In this document: positions 10,073 through 18,585 of the stretch, piece by piece
Layout: each line of letters opens with the position of its first letter
How positions within the stretch are numbered: position 1 is the first letter of the stretch
Assembly (NCBI RefSeq): GCF_024267675.1
Contig: NZ_JALDYX010000001.1
Location: forward strand, 248,001 to 312,000
Direction: 5' to 3'
DNA length: 64,000 nt
From: Marinobacterium sedimentorum
GTDB lineage: Bacteria; Pseudomonadota; Gammaproteobacteria; Pseudomonadales; Balneatricaceae
Notes under the pieces: model-generated
The model's database searches: none
The model's input: only the letters and a program-made list of their open reading frames with translations
What the model was told of the DNA's origin: nothing
Made by a program: the position numbers and the translations under genes

Positions 10073-11449
10073 TTGACGTCACTCCCCTTTACCGACCTGC
10101 CATTGCCCCAGGCCATGCTCGATAACCTGAGCGCTATTGGCTATCACGAGATGACGCCCATCCAGCAGCAGACCCTGCCCCTGCTGCTGCAAAACCGCGA
10201 CCTGATTGCCCGCGCCAAAACCGGCAGCGGCAAGACGGCAGCCTTCGGTATCGGCCTGCTGCTCAAGCTGGAGCCCACCAGCTTCAGCCCCCAGGCACTG
10301 GTACTGTGCCCGACGCGGGAACTCGCAACCCAGGTGGCCAATGAGCTGCGACGTCTGGCCCGCTTTCAGGCCAACATCAAGATCATCACCCTGTCGGGCG
10401 GTATTTCCATAGGCCCGCAGATCGGCTCGCTGGAGCATGGCGCCCACGTAATCGTCGGTACCCCCGGGCGCATTCGGGATCACCTGAGCAAGGGCACCCT
10501 CAAGCTCGATCGCATCAAGACACTGGTGCTGGACGAAGCCGACCGCATGCTGGATATGGGCTTTCGCGACGAAATCAAGCAGATCGCCCAGACCACACCC
10601 TCCAGCCGCCAGACGTTGCTGTTCTCTGCCACCTACCCGGACGGCATCCAGTCTCTGAGCAGCGAGTTCCAGCGCGACCCGCAGATGATTTCCCTCGAAG
10701 AAACCGAGAGCCCGCTGAAGATTAGCCAGCACTTCTTCGAAACCGACCGCGAATCCCGCATGCAGTCGCTGCAGCGGCTTCTGCTGCACTACCGTCCGGA
10801 AGCGGCGGTGATCTTCTGTAATACACGGCAAAGCTGCAACGAACTGGGCAGCTACCTCAACAATGAAGGCTTCAGCGCCGCGGTGCTGCACGGCGAGCTG
10901 GATCAGCGCGACCGCGACCAGGTACTGGTGCTGTTTTCCAACCGCAGCTGCCCGATTCTGATCGCCACAGACGTGGCGGCACGGGGCCTGGATATCGATG
11001 ACCTGCCCTGCGTTATCAACTACGAGCTGACCCGTGACGCGGACACCCACACCCACCGCATCGGCCGTACCGGCCGTGCCGGGCGCGAAGGTCTGGCACT
11101 TAACCTGGTCATTCCGTCCGAAGGCTACAAGGTCAATGCGATCATGGAAGCCCAGCAGGCGGCGGATCCGGACTTTCTGCCGCTGCCCGAACTCAGCAGC
11201 GAGCGTCCGGCCCCGGCGGTCATGGTGACCCTGGCGATCAATGGCGGGCGCAAGAACAAGGTGCGCCCCGGCGACATCCTCGGCGCCCTCACCGGCACCT
11301 CAGGTATCGCCGGCAGCAGCGTGGGCAAGATCTTCATCTTCGACTTTGTCTCCTATGTCGCCGTCGAACGCGCTGTAGCGTCCAAGGCGCTGGGACAGCT
11401 GCAAAACGGCACCATCAAGGGCCGCAAGTACCGCATCCGCAAGCTCTGA
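10073..11449 (+). CDS. dbpA: ATP-dependent RNA helicase DbpA (DEAD box)
   Basis: An RNA helicase that in E. coli acts in 50S subunit assembly and is targeted to hairpin 92 of 23S rRNA. Visible motifs: Q-motif GYHEMTPIQQQ, motif I AKTGSGKT, PTRELA, VGTPGR, DEAD, SAT, and HRIGRTGRAGR. The last 75 residues (VMVTLAINGGRKNKVRPGDI to the end) are the RNA-recognition domain specific to DbpA. With the TTG start at 10073 the protein has 458 residues, against 457 in E. coli, and its N-terminus (TSLPFTDLPLP) aligns with the family; CGAGG lies 7 bases upstream. The longer frame from 10016 would begin upstream of the best -10 box. Confidence 0.95.
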   Translation: MTSLPFTDLPLPQAMLDNLSAIGYHEMTPIQQQTLPLLLQNRDLIARAKTGSGKTAAFGIGLLLKLEPTSFSPQALVLCPTRELATQVANELRRLARFQANIKIITLSGGISIGPQIGSLEHGAHVIVGTPGRIRDHLSKGTLKLDRIKTLVLDEADRMLDMGFRDEIKQIAQTTPSSRQTLLFSATYPDGIQSLSSEFQRDPQMISLEETESPLKISQHFFETDRESRMQSLQRLLLHYRPEAAVIFCNTRQSCNELGSYLNNEGFSAAVLHGELDQRDRDQVLVLFSNRSCPILIATDVAARGLDIDDLPCVINYELTRDADTHTHRIGRTGRAGREGLALNLVIPSEGYKVNAIMEAQQAADPDFLPLPELSSERPAPAVMVTLAINGGRKNKVRPGDILGALTGTSGIAGSSVGKIFIFDFVSYVAVERAVASKALGQLQNGTIKGRKYRIRKL

Positions 11450-11472
11450 GCCGGCAGCCGCCACTAAGCGCC

Positions 11473-11501
11473 GGCGCCCTGCGGATTATCCGCGGGGCGC
11501 C
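11473..11501. repeat. GC-rich stem-loop after dbpA
   Basis: A 12-bp stem with one G-T pair (11473-11484 with 11490-11501) and loop ATTAT. There is no T-run after it on either strand, so it may stabilise the 3' end rather than end transcription on its own. Confidence 0.45.
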
Positions 11502-11558
11502 CAAAAGCGCATCCGGCTAGCAATATTGATGGACAAACGCCCTTTTCAGGCGTAAATA

Positions 11559-12242
11559 GTGCGCTTTGGTCAAACATTGAGCACCTACTTGAACGCCATA
11601 GTCCTGCCCGACAACAGCCTGCTGCTTGATCGAATCGCCGACGACCTGGCGACCACCGGCTACTGCATTTATCCACAGGCACTGCCAGGCTCGTTGACCG
11701 ACCGCATGTACCAGTACATGCAGGATCTGGAGCAGGAGGCATTTAGACGTGCCGGCATCGGCCGGGATCAGGAACACCAGCTCAACCGCCAGGTACGTGG
11801 CGACCAGATTCACTGGTTATCGACCTCGAAGCCCGAGGAATCCGCCTATCTGGCCTGGATGGAAGAGCTGCGCATCGGTATCAACCGACGCCTGATGATG
11901 GGGCTGTTTGACTACGAGTGTCACTTTTCGCGTTATCCGCAAGGGGCCTTTTACCGCCGCCATCTGGATGCCTTCCAGGGACGCACCAACCGCGTGCTCT
12001 CGACGGTCTGCTACCTGAATCCCGACTGGCAGCCCGGCAACGGCGGTGAACTGCTGATCTATGCCGATGAAGAGGCGCAGACAGCCATCGAGCGGGTTGA
12101 ACCCTGCTACGGCACCCTGGTGGTGTTCCTTAGCGACCGCTTTCCCCATGAAGTCCTGCCGGCACAGCGCGAACGTCTCAGCCTGGCCGGCTGGTACCGG
12201 GTTAACAACAGTCTGGGCGGTATCGTCGACCCGCCGCGCTGA
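11559..12242 (+). CDS. 2-oxoglutarate/Fe(II)-dependent dioxygenase, prolyl-hydroxylase-like
   Basis: A 227-residue oxygenase with the double-stranded beta-helix iron triad: His and Asp in RRHLDAFQG, the distal His in FPHEVLPA, and the 2-oxoglutarate-binding Arg in QRERLSLAGWYR. The fold resembles bacterial SM-20/EGLN-type prolyl hydroxylases; the substrate is unknown. The only upstream start is the GTG at 11559, which has CAGG 8 bases before it. dbpA lies 109 bases upstream on the same strand with a hairpin between them, so they may be transcribed separately. Confidence 0.85.
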   Translation: MRFGQTLSTYLNAIVLPDNSLLLDRIADDLATTGYCIYPQALPGSLTDRMYQYMQDLEQEAFRRAGIGRDQEHQLNRQVRGDQIHWLSTSKPEESAYLAWMEELRIGINRRLMMGLFDYECHFSRYPQGAFYRRHLDAFQGRTNRVLSTVCYLNPDWQPGNGGELLIYADEEAQTAIERVEPCYGTLVVFLSDRFPHEVLPAQRERLSLAGWYRVNNSLGGIVDPPR

Positions 12243-12260
12243 CAGCGCAGCGGCTACAGC

Positions 12261-12290
12261 AAAAAAGGCGTGGCGCCAGCGCCACGCCTT
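12261..12290 (-). terminator. Terminator of the GNAT-nitrilase gene (bidirectional)
   Basis: An 11-bp stem, AAGGCGTGGCG with CGCCACGCCTT (12265-12275 and 12280-12290). On the minus strand it is followed by six T residues (complement of 12261-12266). On the + strand the tail is only TTAATT, so it is weaker for the oxygenase gene. Confidence 0.8.
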
Positions 12291-12336
12291 AATTCCGTTA
12301 TTAGCCGCACCGGCAAAGAGCCGGCCTTTCGGCAAC

Positions 12337-13881
12337 TCAGCTGTCGGCCATGCCACCCTTGTTGCGCATCGTCACCTGATACAGGTCATGCCGGCGATCG
12401 CGCAGGTTGGTAACCGAACCTTCGGCGCGCACTACCTTGAGTTTGTCCAGGTCCAGGTCCGAGAACATGATCATCTCGGTATTTGGCGTAGTTTCGGACA
12501 GCACCGCATCGTGGGGAAACATGAAGTCCGACGGCGAAAACACCGCCGACTGGGCGTATTGCACGTCCAGGTTATCCACACTCGGCAGGTTGCCGACGCT
12601 GCCCGCGATGCAGACATAGCACTCGTTCTCGATCGCCCGGGCCTGGGCGCAGTGGCGCACGCGCAGATAGCTGTTCTTGGTATCGGTCCAGAAGGGAACG
12701 AACAGGATCTCCATGCCCTCCTCGGCCAGCAGACGCCCCAGCTCCGGAAATTCGACGTCGTAGCAGATCAGAATGCCGATCTTGCCGGCATCGGTGTCGA
12801 ACACCTGCAAACCCTCCCCCCCCTCGATGACCCAGTCGCGCCTTTCATGGGGCGTGATGTGCAGCTTGCGCTGCTCCTCGCAGGTGCCGTCGCGGTGACA
12901 CAGGTAAGCCACGTTGTAGAGCCGGTCATTTTCAATCAGCGGCATAGAACCGGTGATGATATTGATGTTGTAGCTCACCGCCATCTGCAGCATGGCTTCG
13001 CGGAACTGCTCGGTATAGCCGGCCAGATAACGGATGGCCTCGGTGCGCTGGGACTGATTGGTCAGCCCCATCAGGGCACCGTTGAAAAACTCCGGGAAGA
13101 GCACAAAGTCGCTTTCGTACTCCGATACCGTATCGACGAAGTACTCCACCTGCTGCAGGATGTCTTCCACCGACTCGATGGTACGCATCTGCCACTGCAC
13201 CACACCGACCCGCACCTGGGTCTTGCGCACACTGATGGGCCGCGCCTCGGGCTCGTAGAGGATGTTGTCCCACTCCAGCAGGGTGGCATAACCGGCCGAT
13301 TTTTCATCCTCGGGCAGATAGCGCCGCAGCAGGCGCTTGACGGTAAAGTCGTTGGCCAGCTGGAAGCTGAGAATCGGATCGTAAATTTCCTTGCGCGCCA
13401 CCTTGCCGATATATTCCTTGGCCGATAGCTCGTCGCTGTACTCGTGGTACTTGGGAATACGGCCGCCCGCCAGAATGCTGCGCAGATTGAACTGGCGACA
13501 CAGCTCCTTGCGTGCATCGTACAGTCGCCGGCCGAGGCGATAGCCGCGGTATTCGGGATTGATCAGCACATCCAGCCCGTAGAGCGCATCGCCGTCGGGG
13601 TCGACATGGATTTCCTGGCCACGCCCGATCAGATCATCATAGGTATGGGGATTGCTGAACTTCTCGTAATTGACCAGTGCGGTCAGGGCGATGCCCACCA
13701 CCTGTTCATTATCCACCACGCAAATCTGACCTTCGGGGAATTCATCCACCAGCTTGTGGATGGTGGCTTCGGGCCAGGCGCCGCCAATATCCGGATAGAC
13801 CCGATCCATTAATTCCTGAATCTGCGGGTAGTCACTGTGGGTGATATTGCGCAAACCTAGCTTGAGATCTTCAAGACTCAT
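12337..13881 (-). CDS. Fused GNAT acetyltransferase and carbon-nitrogen hydrolase
   Basis: A 514-residue two-domain protein. Residues about 1-215 form a GNAT domain, with the acetyl-CoA loop in NPEYRGYRLGRRLYDAR. Residues about 220-505 form a nitrilase-superfamily domain with its triad in order: Glu in FVLFPEFF, Lys in EEQRKLHITPHE and Cys in GILICYDVEFPE. The combination occurs as a single polypeptide in many proteobacteria, but its substrate is not established as far as I know. The ATG at 13881 is chosen because GGAG lies 5 bases upstream. It stands alone between two terminator-like sites, so it is probably monocistronic. Confidence 0.92.
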   Translation of the reverse strand: MSLEDLKLGLRNITHSDYPQIQELMDRVYPDIGGAWPEATIHKLVDEFPEGQICVVDNEQVVGIALTALVNYEKFSNPHTYDDLIGRGQEIHVDPDGDALYGLDVLINPEYRGYRLGRRLYDARKELCRQFNLRSILAGGRIPKYHEYSDELSAKEYIGKVARKEIYDPILSFQLANDFTVKRLLRRYLPEDEKSAGYATLLEWDNILYEPEARPISVRKTQVRVGVVQWQMRTIESVEDILQQVEYFVDTVSEYESDFVLFPEFFNGALMGLTNQSQRTEAIRYLAGYTEQFREAMLQMAVSYNINIITGSMPLIENDRLYNVAYLCHRDGTCEEQRKLHITPHERRDWVIEGGEGLQVFDTDAGKIGILICYDVEFPELGRLLAEEGMEILFVPFWTDTKNSYLRVRHCAQARAIENECYVCIAGSVGNLPSVDNLDVQYAQSAVFSPSDFMFPHDAVLSETTPNTEMIMFSDLDLDKLKVVRAEGSVTNLRDRRHDLYQVTMRNKGGMADS

Positions 13882-13999
13882 ACGGACTCCATTCGATTCG
13901 ACCAGCACTCAGACTAACGACTGCACCTGAAGTTGCAACCCTGCAGGGAATTGCCGTCACGCGTAAACCCGCAGAGAAACCCGCGACCGGGCTTTGATT

Positions 14000-15097
14000 C
14001 TAATCCAGCCGCTTGCGAAAACGCAGTACCGCCAGCGTCATGCTAAGCAGAAAAAAGCCCAGCAGCACCAGCACATCCGGCCAGAGCTGAATCAGCTCGA
14101 CACCGCGCAGCATCAGGCCACGGATCAGCCGGATAAAATGGGTTAGCGGCAGCAGCTCAGCTATCAGCCTTGCTGCGCGGGGCATGCCGTCAAACGGGAA
14201 CATGAATCCCGACAACAGAATAGACGGCAAAAAGAAGAAAAACGCCATCTGAATGGCCTGAAACTGGGTCCCCACCAGGGTCGAGATCAGCAGCCCCAGG
14301 CCAAGATTGGCGGCAATAAACAGCAAGGCCGCCACATACACCTCCAGCAGCGAGCCATTCAGGGGCACATCGAACAGCTGCGCGCCCAGCAACAGGATCA
14401 CCGTGACCTGCACCAGGCCAATCAGGATGTAGGGCAGCACCTTGCCCAGCATCAGCTCCAGCGAGCTGACCGGCGTATTGATCAGCAGCTCAAGATTACC
14501 GCGCTCGCGCTCGCGCACTATGGCCACGGCGGTAAACATCACCATGGTCATGGTCAGAATCACGCCTATCAGCCCCGGCACCACGAACACCGCCGAGCGA
14601 CGCTCAGGATTGTAAAAATTGCGCACCTCGAATAATTGCACAGCCGGCTCCACCTGCGCGGCCGTATCCATTCCCAGTCGCATGTTGCCCAGCCGCTGCA
14701 CCGACGCCAGTATGATAGGGTCGCTGCCATCCACCAGCAGCTGCACCGCCGGGCGCACCGACTGCTGCAGCCGGCGCTCGAAGTCCGGCGGAATCAGCAC
14801 CCCCACATGCACCTGACCGCGATCCAGCAGTTGCTGCAACGAAGCTCCGCTGTCGACCCGCGCCACGATGCGCAGCACCTGAGAGGCTTCCAGCTGCGAT
14901 TGCAGCTGGGCGGATAGCGCGCTGCCCGCCTGATCCGCCACCGCAGCACTGAGCTGGCGTACATCGGTGTTGATGGCGTAGCCGAACATAATGATCTGCA
15001 GCATCGGAATGCCAAAAATCATGCCGAAGGTCAGGCGATCACGCCTGAGCTGGCGGATCTCCTTGGCCAGAATCGCCCAGAGCCGCTGCAGCGACAT
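14000..15097 (-). CDS. ABC-2 type export permease (YhhJ/YbhR/YbhS-like)
   Basis: Membrane subunit of an exporter, 365 residues. It has one N-terminal membrane helix (FGMIFGIPMLQIIMFGYAIN), a large extracytoplasmic domain (about 45-170) and five more helices in the C-terminal half, including the conserved VVPGLIGVILTMTMVMFTAVAIVRERERGNLE region that is typical of ABC-2 exporters. Its start abuts the stop of the ATPase gene. Only one permease is present, so a homodimer is likely, unlike the E. coli ybh system with two. Confidence 0.92.
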   Translation of the reverse strand: MSLQRLWAILAKEIRQLRRDRLTFGMIFGIPMLQIIMFGYAINTDVRQLSAAVADQAGSALSAQLQSQLEASQVLRIVARVDSGASLQQLLDRGQVHVGVLIPPDFERRLQQSVRPAVQLLVDGSDPIILASVQRLGNMRLGMDTAAQVEPAVQLFEVRNFYNPERRSAVFVVPGLIGVILTMTMVMFTAVAIVRERERGNLELLINTPVSSLELMLGKVLPYILIGLVQVTVILLLGAQLFDVPLNGSLLEVYVAALLFIAANLGLGLLISTLVGTQFQAIQMAFFFFLPSILLSGFMFPFDGMPRAARLIAELLPLTHFIRLIRGLMLRGVELIQLWPDVLVLLGFFLLSMTLAVLRFRKRLD

Positions 15098-16083
15098 CAG
15101 GGCATTACCTCAGATCCGCTGGCACTGGAGCGCCCCTTCCGGGTCACCGCCACAAACACATCCTCCAGACTCGGCGTGGTGTCGTGACACTGCGCCTCAA
15201 TGCCGGCCGCCTGCAACAGGCCGCGCACCTGCTCGGAGGGCTGGCCAACACTGCGGGGCAGCAAAACTCGCTGGCGCATGCCCAGCTGGGTAATACTGCG
15301 CACGCTGTCCAGGCCACTCAGGGCCCGTTGTACCGCCCGTGGCACGGCGGATTCCACCAGCACCACCGCGCAGTCGATGTCGGCCATCAGCTGCAGCGGT
15401 GTGCCATCGGCCACCAGCACGCCATGATCCAGAATCGCCAGCCGGTGACAGCGTTCGGCCTCGTCCATGTAATGGGTCGATACCAGAATGGTGGTGCCCT
15501 GCTCCACCAGCGCAAAAAGTACTTCCCAGAAATCGCGGCGGCTCTGGGGATCCACCGCACTGGTCGGCTCATCCAGCAGCAGCAACTGCGGCCGGTGCAG
15601 TGTCGCCGCCGCCAGGGACAAGCGCTGGCGCTGGCCGCCACTGAGACGCCCGGCAAATTGCCGGGCCAGTTCGCCGAGATGATACTGCTGCAATGCCTCC
15701 TGGATACGCTGCTGGCGCAGGACGCGGGAGAGCCCATAGATGCGGGCGATGAAGTCGAGATTTTCCAGCACCGTCATGTCTTCATAGAGGGAGAAGCGCT
15801 GGGTCATGTAGCCGATCTTGTGCCTAAGCCGCTCGGCATCCCCGGGCACCTCGTGACCCAGTACCCGGGCGCTGCCAGCGCTGGGCAGCAGCAGCCCACA
15901 GAGCAGGCGAATGGTGGTGGACTTGCCGGAGCCATTGGGCCCAAGGAAGCCATACACCATACCCCTGGGCACCTGCAGATCAAGCCCGCTGACCGCCACC
16001 AGATCACCAAAGCGCCGGCTTAGGCCCCGCGCCTCGATGGCCAGATCGCCGGCCTCGGCGGACGTTTGCACAGCGCCGGTCAC
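15097..16083 (-). CDS. ABC exporter ATP-binding subunit
   Basis: Energises the ABC-2 exporter encoded downstream. It has a single nucleotide-binding domain with Walker A GPNGSGKST, signature LSGGQRQRLS, Walker B LLLLDEPTSAVD and switch His in STHYMDEAERC. A C-terminal tail of about 90 residues after the ATPase core is common in the drug/polysaccharide-export ATPases of this type. The gene overlaps the fusion-protein gene by 4 bases and meets the permease gene, so the three form one translationally coupled operon. Confidence 0.94.
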   Translation of the reverse strand: MTGAVQTSAEAGDLAIEARGLSRRFGDLVAVSGLDLQVPRGMVYGFLGPNGSGKSTTIRLLCGLLLPSAGSARVLGHEVPGDAERLRHKIGYMTQRFSLYEDMTVLENLDFIARIYGLSRVLRQQRIQEALQQYHLGELARQFAGRLSGGQRQRLSLAAATLHRPQLLLLDEPTSAVDPQSRRDFWEVLFALVEQGTTILVSTHYMDEAERCHRLAILDHGVLVADGTPLQLMADIDCAVVLVESAVPRAVQRALSGLDSVRSITQLGMRQRVLLPRSVGQPSEQVRGLLQAAGIEAQCHDTTPSLEDVFVAVTRKGRSSASGSEVMP

Positions 16084-17036
16084 AGGTTCAAGCCATCGAA
16101 ACTGACCTGTACCGGCAGCCCCCCTGGCAGGGTTTCAACACCGGCACCACTGAGCTGCACCTCCGCCAGAAAACTCAGCCGCGAGCGGTCCCGCTCGGTG
16201 AGGGAATCAAAGGGCGTAAAGCTGGCATCCGCGCTAATGTAGCGAATCTCGCCATCGAACACTCGATCGATACCATCCACCCGCACCTGGGCGCGACTGC
16301 CCTGCTGCAGCCGCGCCCGCAGCGGTTCGGGCACATAGACCCTGGCATGGGGCCCGCCTCCTGCCAGCAGCACCGCCACCACCTTGCCCGCGGGCGGACG
16401 TTCGCCCAGCTCAAACGGCAGCTCGTCCAGCAGACCGTCGCGGGGCGCACGTAGCTGCAGTCGCTGCAGCTGGATTTCGACCTGCGCCAGGCGCGCCTCG
16501 GCCTGCTGTACCTGGGCTTCACCCTGCAGCAGTTCCTGCTCCGTGCTGCCGTGTAACAGCTCATCCAGTTCTGCACGGTTCATCCGGGAACGCGCCTGGC
16601 TGCTGCTGGCCCGGGTTCGGGCCAGATCGAGCGCCTCGACACTGGCCAGACGCTGGCGCTGCAGTTTTTCCAGACGCTGTAACTCCGCCACCGCGTTGTC
16701 CGCCTCGGCGTCAGCCCCCGCCAGGCCAGCCCTTGCCGCCACTATACGTTCGGCTCTGGGCCCCCGGCGCAGCTCTGCCAGCCGTGCGACCGCCGCCTTC
16801 AGCACGGCCTCTGATTCGGACAGGCGCGCGCGCATCAGCCGATCATCCTGCTGCAGAATCAGATCCCCCGCGCTCAGACGCTGGCCTTCCCGGGCATCGA
16901 TATGCAGGATGGGTTCGTTCAGCTCGGCTATCAATTCCACCCGATCCCAGGCCAGCACACCATTGATATCAGCGTCCTGCGACCACTGACATCCGGCCAG
17001 AGCCAACAGCGCCAGGCTGAAGACAACACGCAACAT
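16080..17036 (-). CDS. HlyD/YbhG-family membrane fusion protein, predicted lipoprotein
   Basis: Periplasmic adaptor linking the ABC-2 exporter to an outer-membrane channel; no channel gene is nearby, so a TolC encoded elsewhere is likely. The 318-residue product starts with a lipoprotein signal ending LLALAGC. It continues with a half-lipoyl domain, a long Ala/Glu/Gln/Arg coiled-coil hairpin (about 75-205) and a beta-barrel domain (RAQVRVDGIDRVFDGEIRYI). The ATG at 17036 has a near-perfect AAGGAGG 5 bases upstream. The residue after the lipidated Cys is Gln, not the Asp that retains lipoproteins in the inner membrane of enterics, so its final location is open. Confidence 0.9.
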   Translation of the reverse strand: MLRVVFSLALLALAGCQWSQDADINGVLAWDRVELIAELNEPILHIDAREGQRLSAGDLILQQDDRLMRARLSESEAVLKAAVARLAELRRGPRAERIVAARAGLAGADAEADNAVAELQRLEKLQRQRLASVEALDLARTRASSSQARSRMNRAELDELLHGSTEQELLQGEAQVQQAEARLAQVEIQLQRLQLRAPRDGLLDELPFELGERPPAGKVVAVLLAGGGPHARVYVPEPLRARLQQGSRAQVRVDGIDRVFDGEIRYISADASFTPFDSLTERDRSRLSFLAEVQLSGAGVETLPGGLPVQVSFDGLNL

Positions 17037-17261
17037 CCAGACCTCCTTCGACGTCGCCAACAGGCGGCTACTCCGCCCCACTGCACTCAAGCATGGGCGT
17101 TAAGCGCCTCCTTTGCCACAGCGCCCGGTGGAGCACAGGCGATCAACAGGCGCGAACACCTTCGCCAGTGTCGTGCAGGGCATCACCGGGCACGACATTC
17201 GTGCGCTATGCTGGCGCCACACAGTGATGCACAGCTTTGGTGCACAGAGGCGTTTCCAGGG

Positions 17262-17465
17262 TTGACCGAATGATCAAAAATGGCGCAAGATGTCGGCTCA
17301 CCCCGCCGGATCAGCAGCATGAACGTCCCGACCCTCATCAACGCGCACCGCAACCGACAGGCCATCCCGGCCCGCTGGATGTGGCCAGGTGCGGTCGAAC
17401 GTTAGCCGGTCCTGCAAGGTTCGGTTTTCCCAAGGCCGCAGCGCTCAACGCCTGCGGCCTTTTTT
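17262..17465 (+). ncRNA. Candidate small RNA or micro-protein transcript
   Basis: A strong terminator at 17432-17465 has no recognised + strand gene ahead of it. TTGACC (17262-17267), an 18-base spacer and CAAGAT (17286-17291) could start a transcript of about 165 bases that ends at the terminator. Inside it an open frame of 28 codons (17319-17405, starting MNVPTLINAHRN and ending in TAG) has only a weak ribosome site. The arrangement resembles stationary-phase small RNAs of pseudomonads such as RgsA, but I cannot verify homology. It could equally be a small coding mRNA. Confidence 0.4.
17432..17465 (+). terminator. Orphan rho-independent terminator
   Basis: A 10-bp stem, AAGGCCGCAG (17432-17441) with CTGCGGCCTT (17452-17461), then a T-run to 17465. 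It points along the + strand, away from the exporter operon, and implies a short transcript upstream. Confidence 0.8.
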
Positions 17466-17566
17466 GTACATGGACGTACTTATCCTGCGTGCGCATGGAT
17501 GCGCTTGAGCAGGGTTTGTACATGGACGTACTTATCCTGCGTGCGCATGGATGCGCGAGAGCAGGG
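17463..17566. repeat. 52-bp tandem repeat, two copies
   Basis: Units 17463-17514 and 17515-17566 are identical except for two bases (CTTG against CGAG). Each unit contains two nested inverted repeats: GTAC-ATGGAC-GTAC and GCGCAT-GG-ATGCGC. It follows directly on the orphan terminator and ends 75 bases before a transporter gene. Confidence 0.9.
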
Positions 17567-17641
17567 CTTGCAGATTGATGCAGGATCCAGAGCCACCGGA
17601 AACAGGACGTTTCCGCCCATCACTGAAAAGGAGTAAAAACG

Positions 17642-18529
17642 ATGTCCGTGCCAAGCGCCTATCTGGCCGTGCTGGCGATCTGGGCCACCACCCCGCTGGG
17701 GATTGCCTGGAGCAGCGAAACCGTCAACCCCCTTATGGCCGCCTGGCTGCGTATGGGTATCGCCGCCCTGCTGGGCTGGCTGCTGGTGCGAACACTGCGC
17801 CTGGACATGCCCTGGCACCGCCGCGCACTCAGATCCTACGCCTTCGCGACCCTGGGGATATTCGGCGCCATGAGTTCCACCTACCTGGCGGTGCGTTTCG
17901 TGCCTTCAGGCCTTATTTCGGTGATTTTCGGGCTGTCGCCGGTGCTCTCGGCCCTGCTCGCCCAGGCACTGCTGCGCGAGGCCCCGATGGCGCCGCACCG
18001 CTGGCTGGCCTGCGTAATCGCGCTGTCGGGTCTGGGCTGGATCTTTATGGATGATGCCACCCTGAGCCTTGAGACCTGGCCTGGCATTGCGCTCTTACTG
18101 CTGGCGGTACTGCTGTTCAGTCTCAGCGCGGTGATGGTAAAGCGCGAGGCGCTGACGATTCATCCGCTGCCCCATACCGTGGGTGCGCTGCTGCTGAGCC
18201 TGCCCTGCTACGGCCTGCTGTGGCTGCTACTGGATGGCACGGCACCGACATTCGACTTCAGCAGCCACTCGCCCTGGGCCATTCTTTATCTGGCGGTGTT
18301 CGGCTCGCTGATCGGTTTTGTCAGTTATTACCATATTCTCAGCAAGCTGCCGCCAAGCACCGTGGCGCTGGTTACCCTGATCACACCGGTGTTCGCGCTG
18401 CTGCTGGGCAGCCTGCTGAATCACGAGAATGTGGGCCTGAGTGTCTGGAGTGGAACCGCCGTCATCATGGCAGGCCTGGCCATCTTCTTCTGGGGCCACC
18501 GGCTCAGGCCTGCTCGGCTGATTTTATAG
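17642..18529 (+). CDS. EamA/DMT-family transporter
   Basis: An inner-membrane metabolite transporter of the drug/metabolite superfamily: 295 residues, about ten membrane helices as two EamA repeats. It starts MSVPSAYLAVLAIWATTPLGIAWSS and carries the family's helix motif FGLSPVLSALLAQALLREAP. The substrate is not predictable. The start has AAGGAG 8 bases upstream. A second transporter of the same superfamily follows 56 bases after the stop codon, with a hairpin between them. Confidence 0.88.
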   Translation: MSVPSAYLAVLAIWATTPLGIAWSSETVNPLMAAWLRMGIAALLGWLLVRTLRLDMPWHRRALRSYAFATLGIFGAMSSTYLAVRFVPSGLISVIFGLSPVLSALLAQALLREAPMAPHRWLACVIALSGLGWIFMDDATLSLETWPGIALLLLAVLLFSLSAVMVKREALTIHPLPHTVGALLLSLPCYGLLWLLLDGTAPTFDFSSHSPWAILYLAVFGSLIGFVSYYHILSKLPPSTVALVTLITPVFALLLGSLLNHENVGLSVWSGTAVIMAGLAIFFWGHRLRPARLIL

Positions 18530-18542
18530 TTCGTAATAACGC

Positions 18543-18566
18543 CCGGGGCTGCGCTTGCAGCCCCGG
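18543..18566. repeat. Hairpin between the two DMT transporter genes
   Basis: A perfect 10-bp GC-rich stem, CCGGGGCTGC (18543-18552) with GCAGCCCCGG (18557-18566), loop GCTT. No T-run follows, so it more likely stabilises or processes the shared message, or lowers read-through, than acts as a full terminator. Confidence 0.6.
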
Positions 18567-18585
18567 ACCGATGAGAGTTTTTACC

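Larger units (their letters stand above)
17037..17641. other. Gene-poor 605-bp region between divergent transcription units
   Basis: No large gene. It holds, in order: a 7-bp inverted repeat GTCGTGC/GCACGAC (17170-17176 and 17190-17196) that could be an operator for the exporter operon, a TTGACC hexamer (17262-17267) with a weak -10 18 bases on, a 28-codon open frame (17319-17405), a + strand terminator (17432-17465), and two copies of a 52-bp repeat (17463-17566). These are listed separately. Confidence 0.7.

Noticed and set aside
17237..17578. 113-codon + strand frame across the 52-bp repeats
   Set aside because: It reads through a rho-independent terminator and a tandem repeat; the repeated peptide segments arise from the DNA repeat, not from a protein family.
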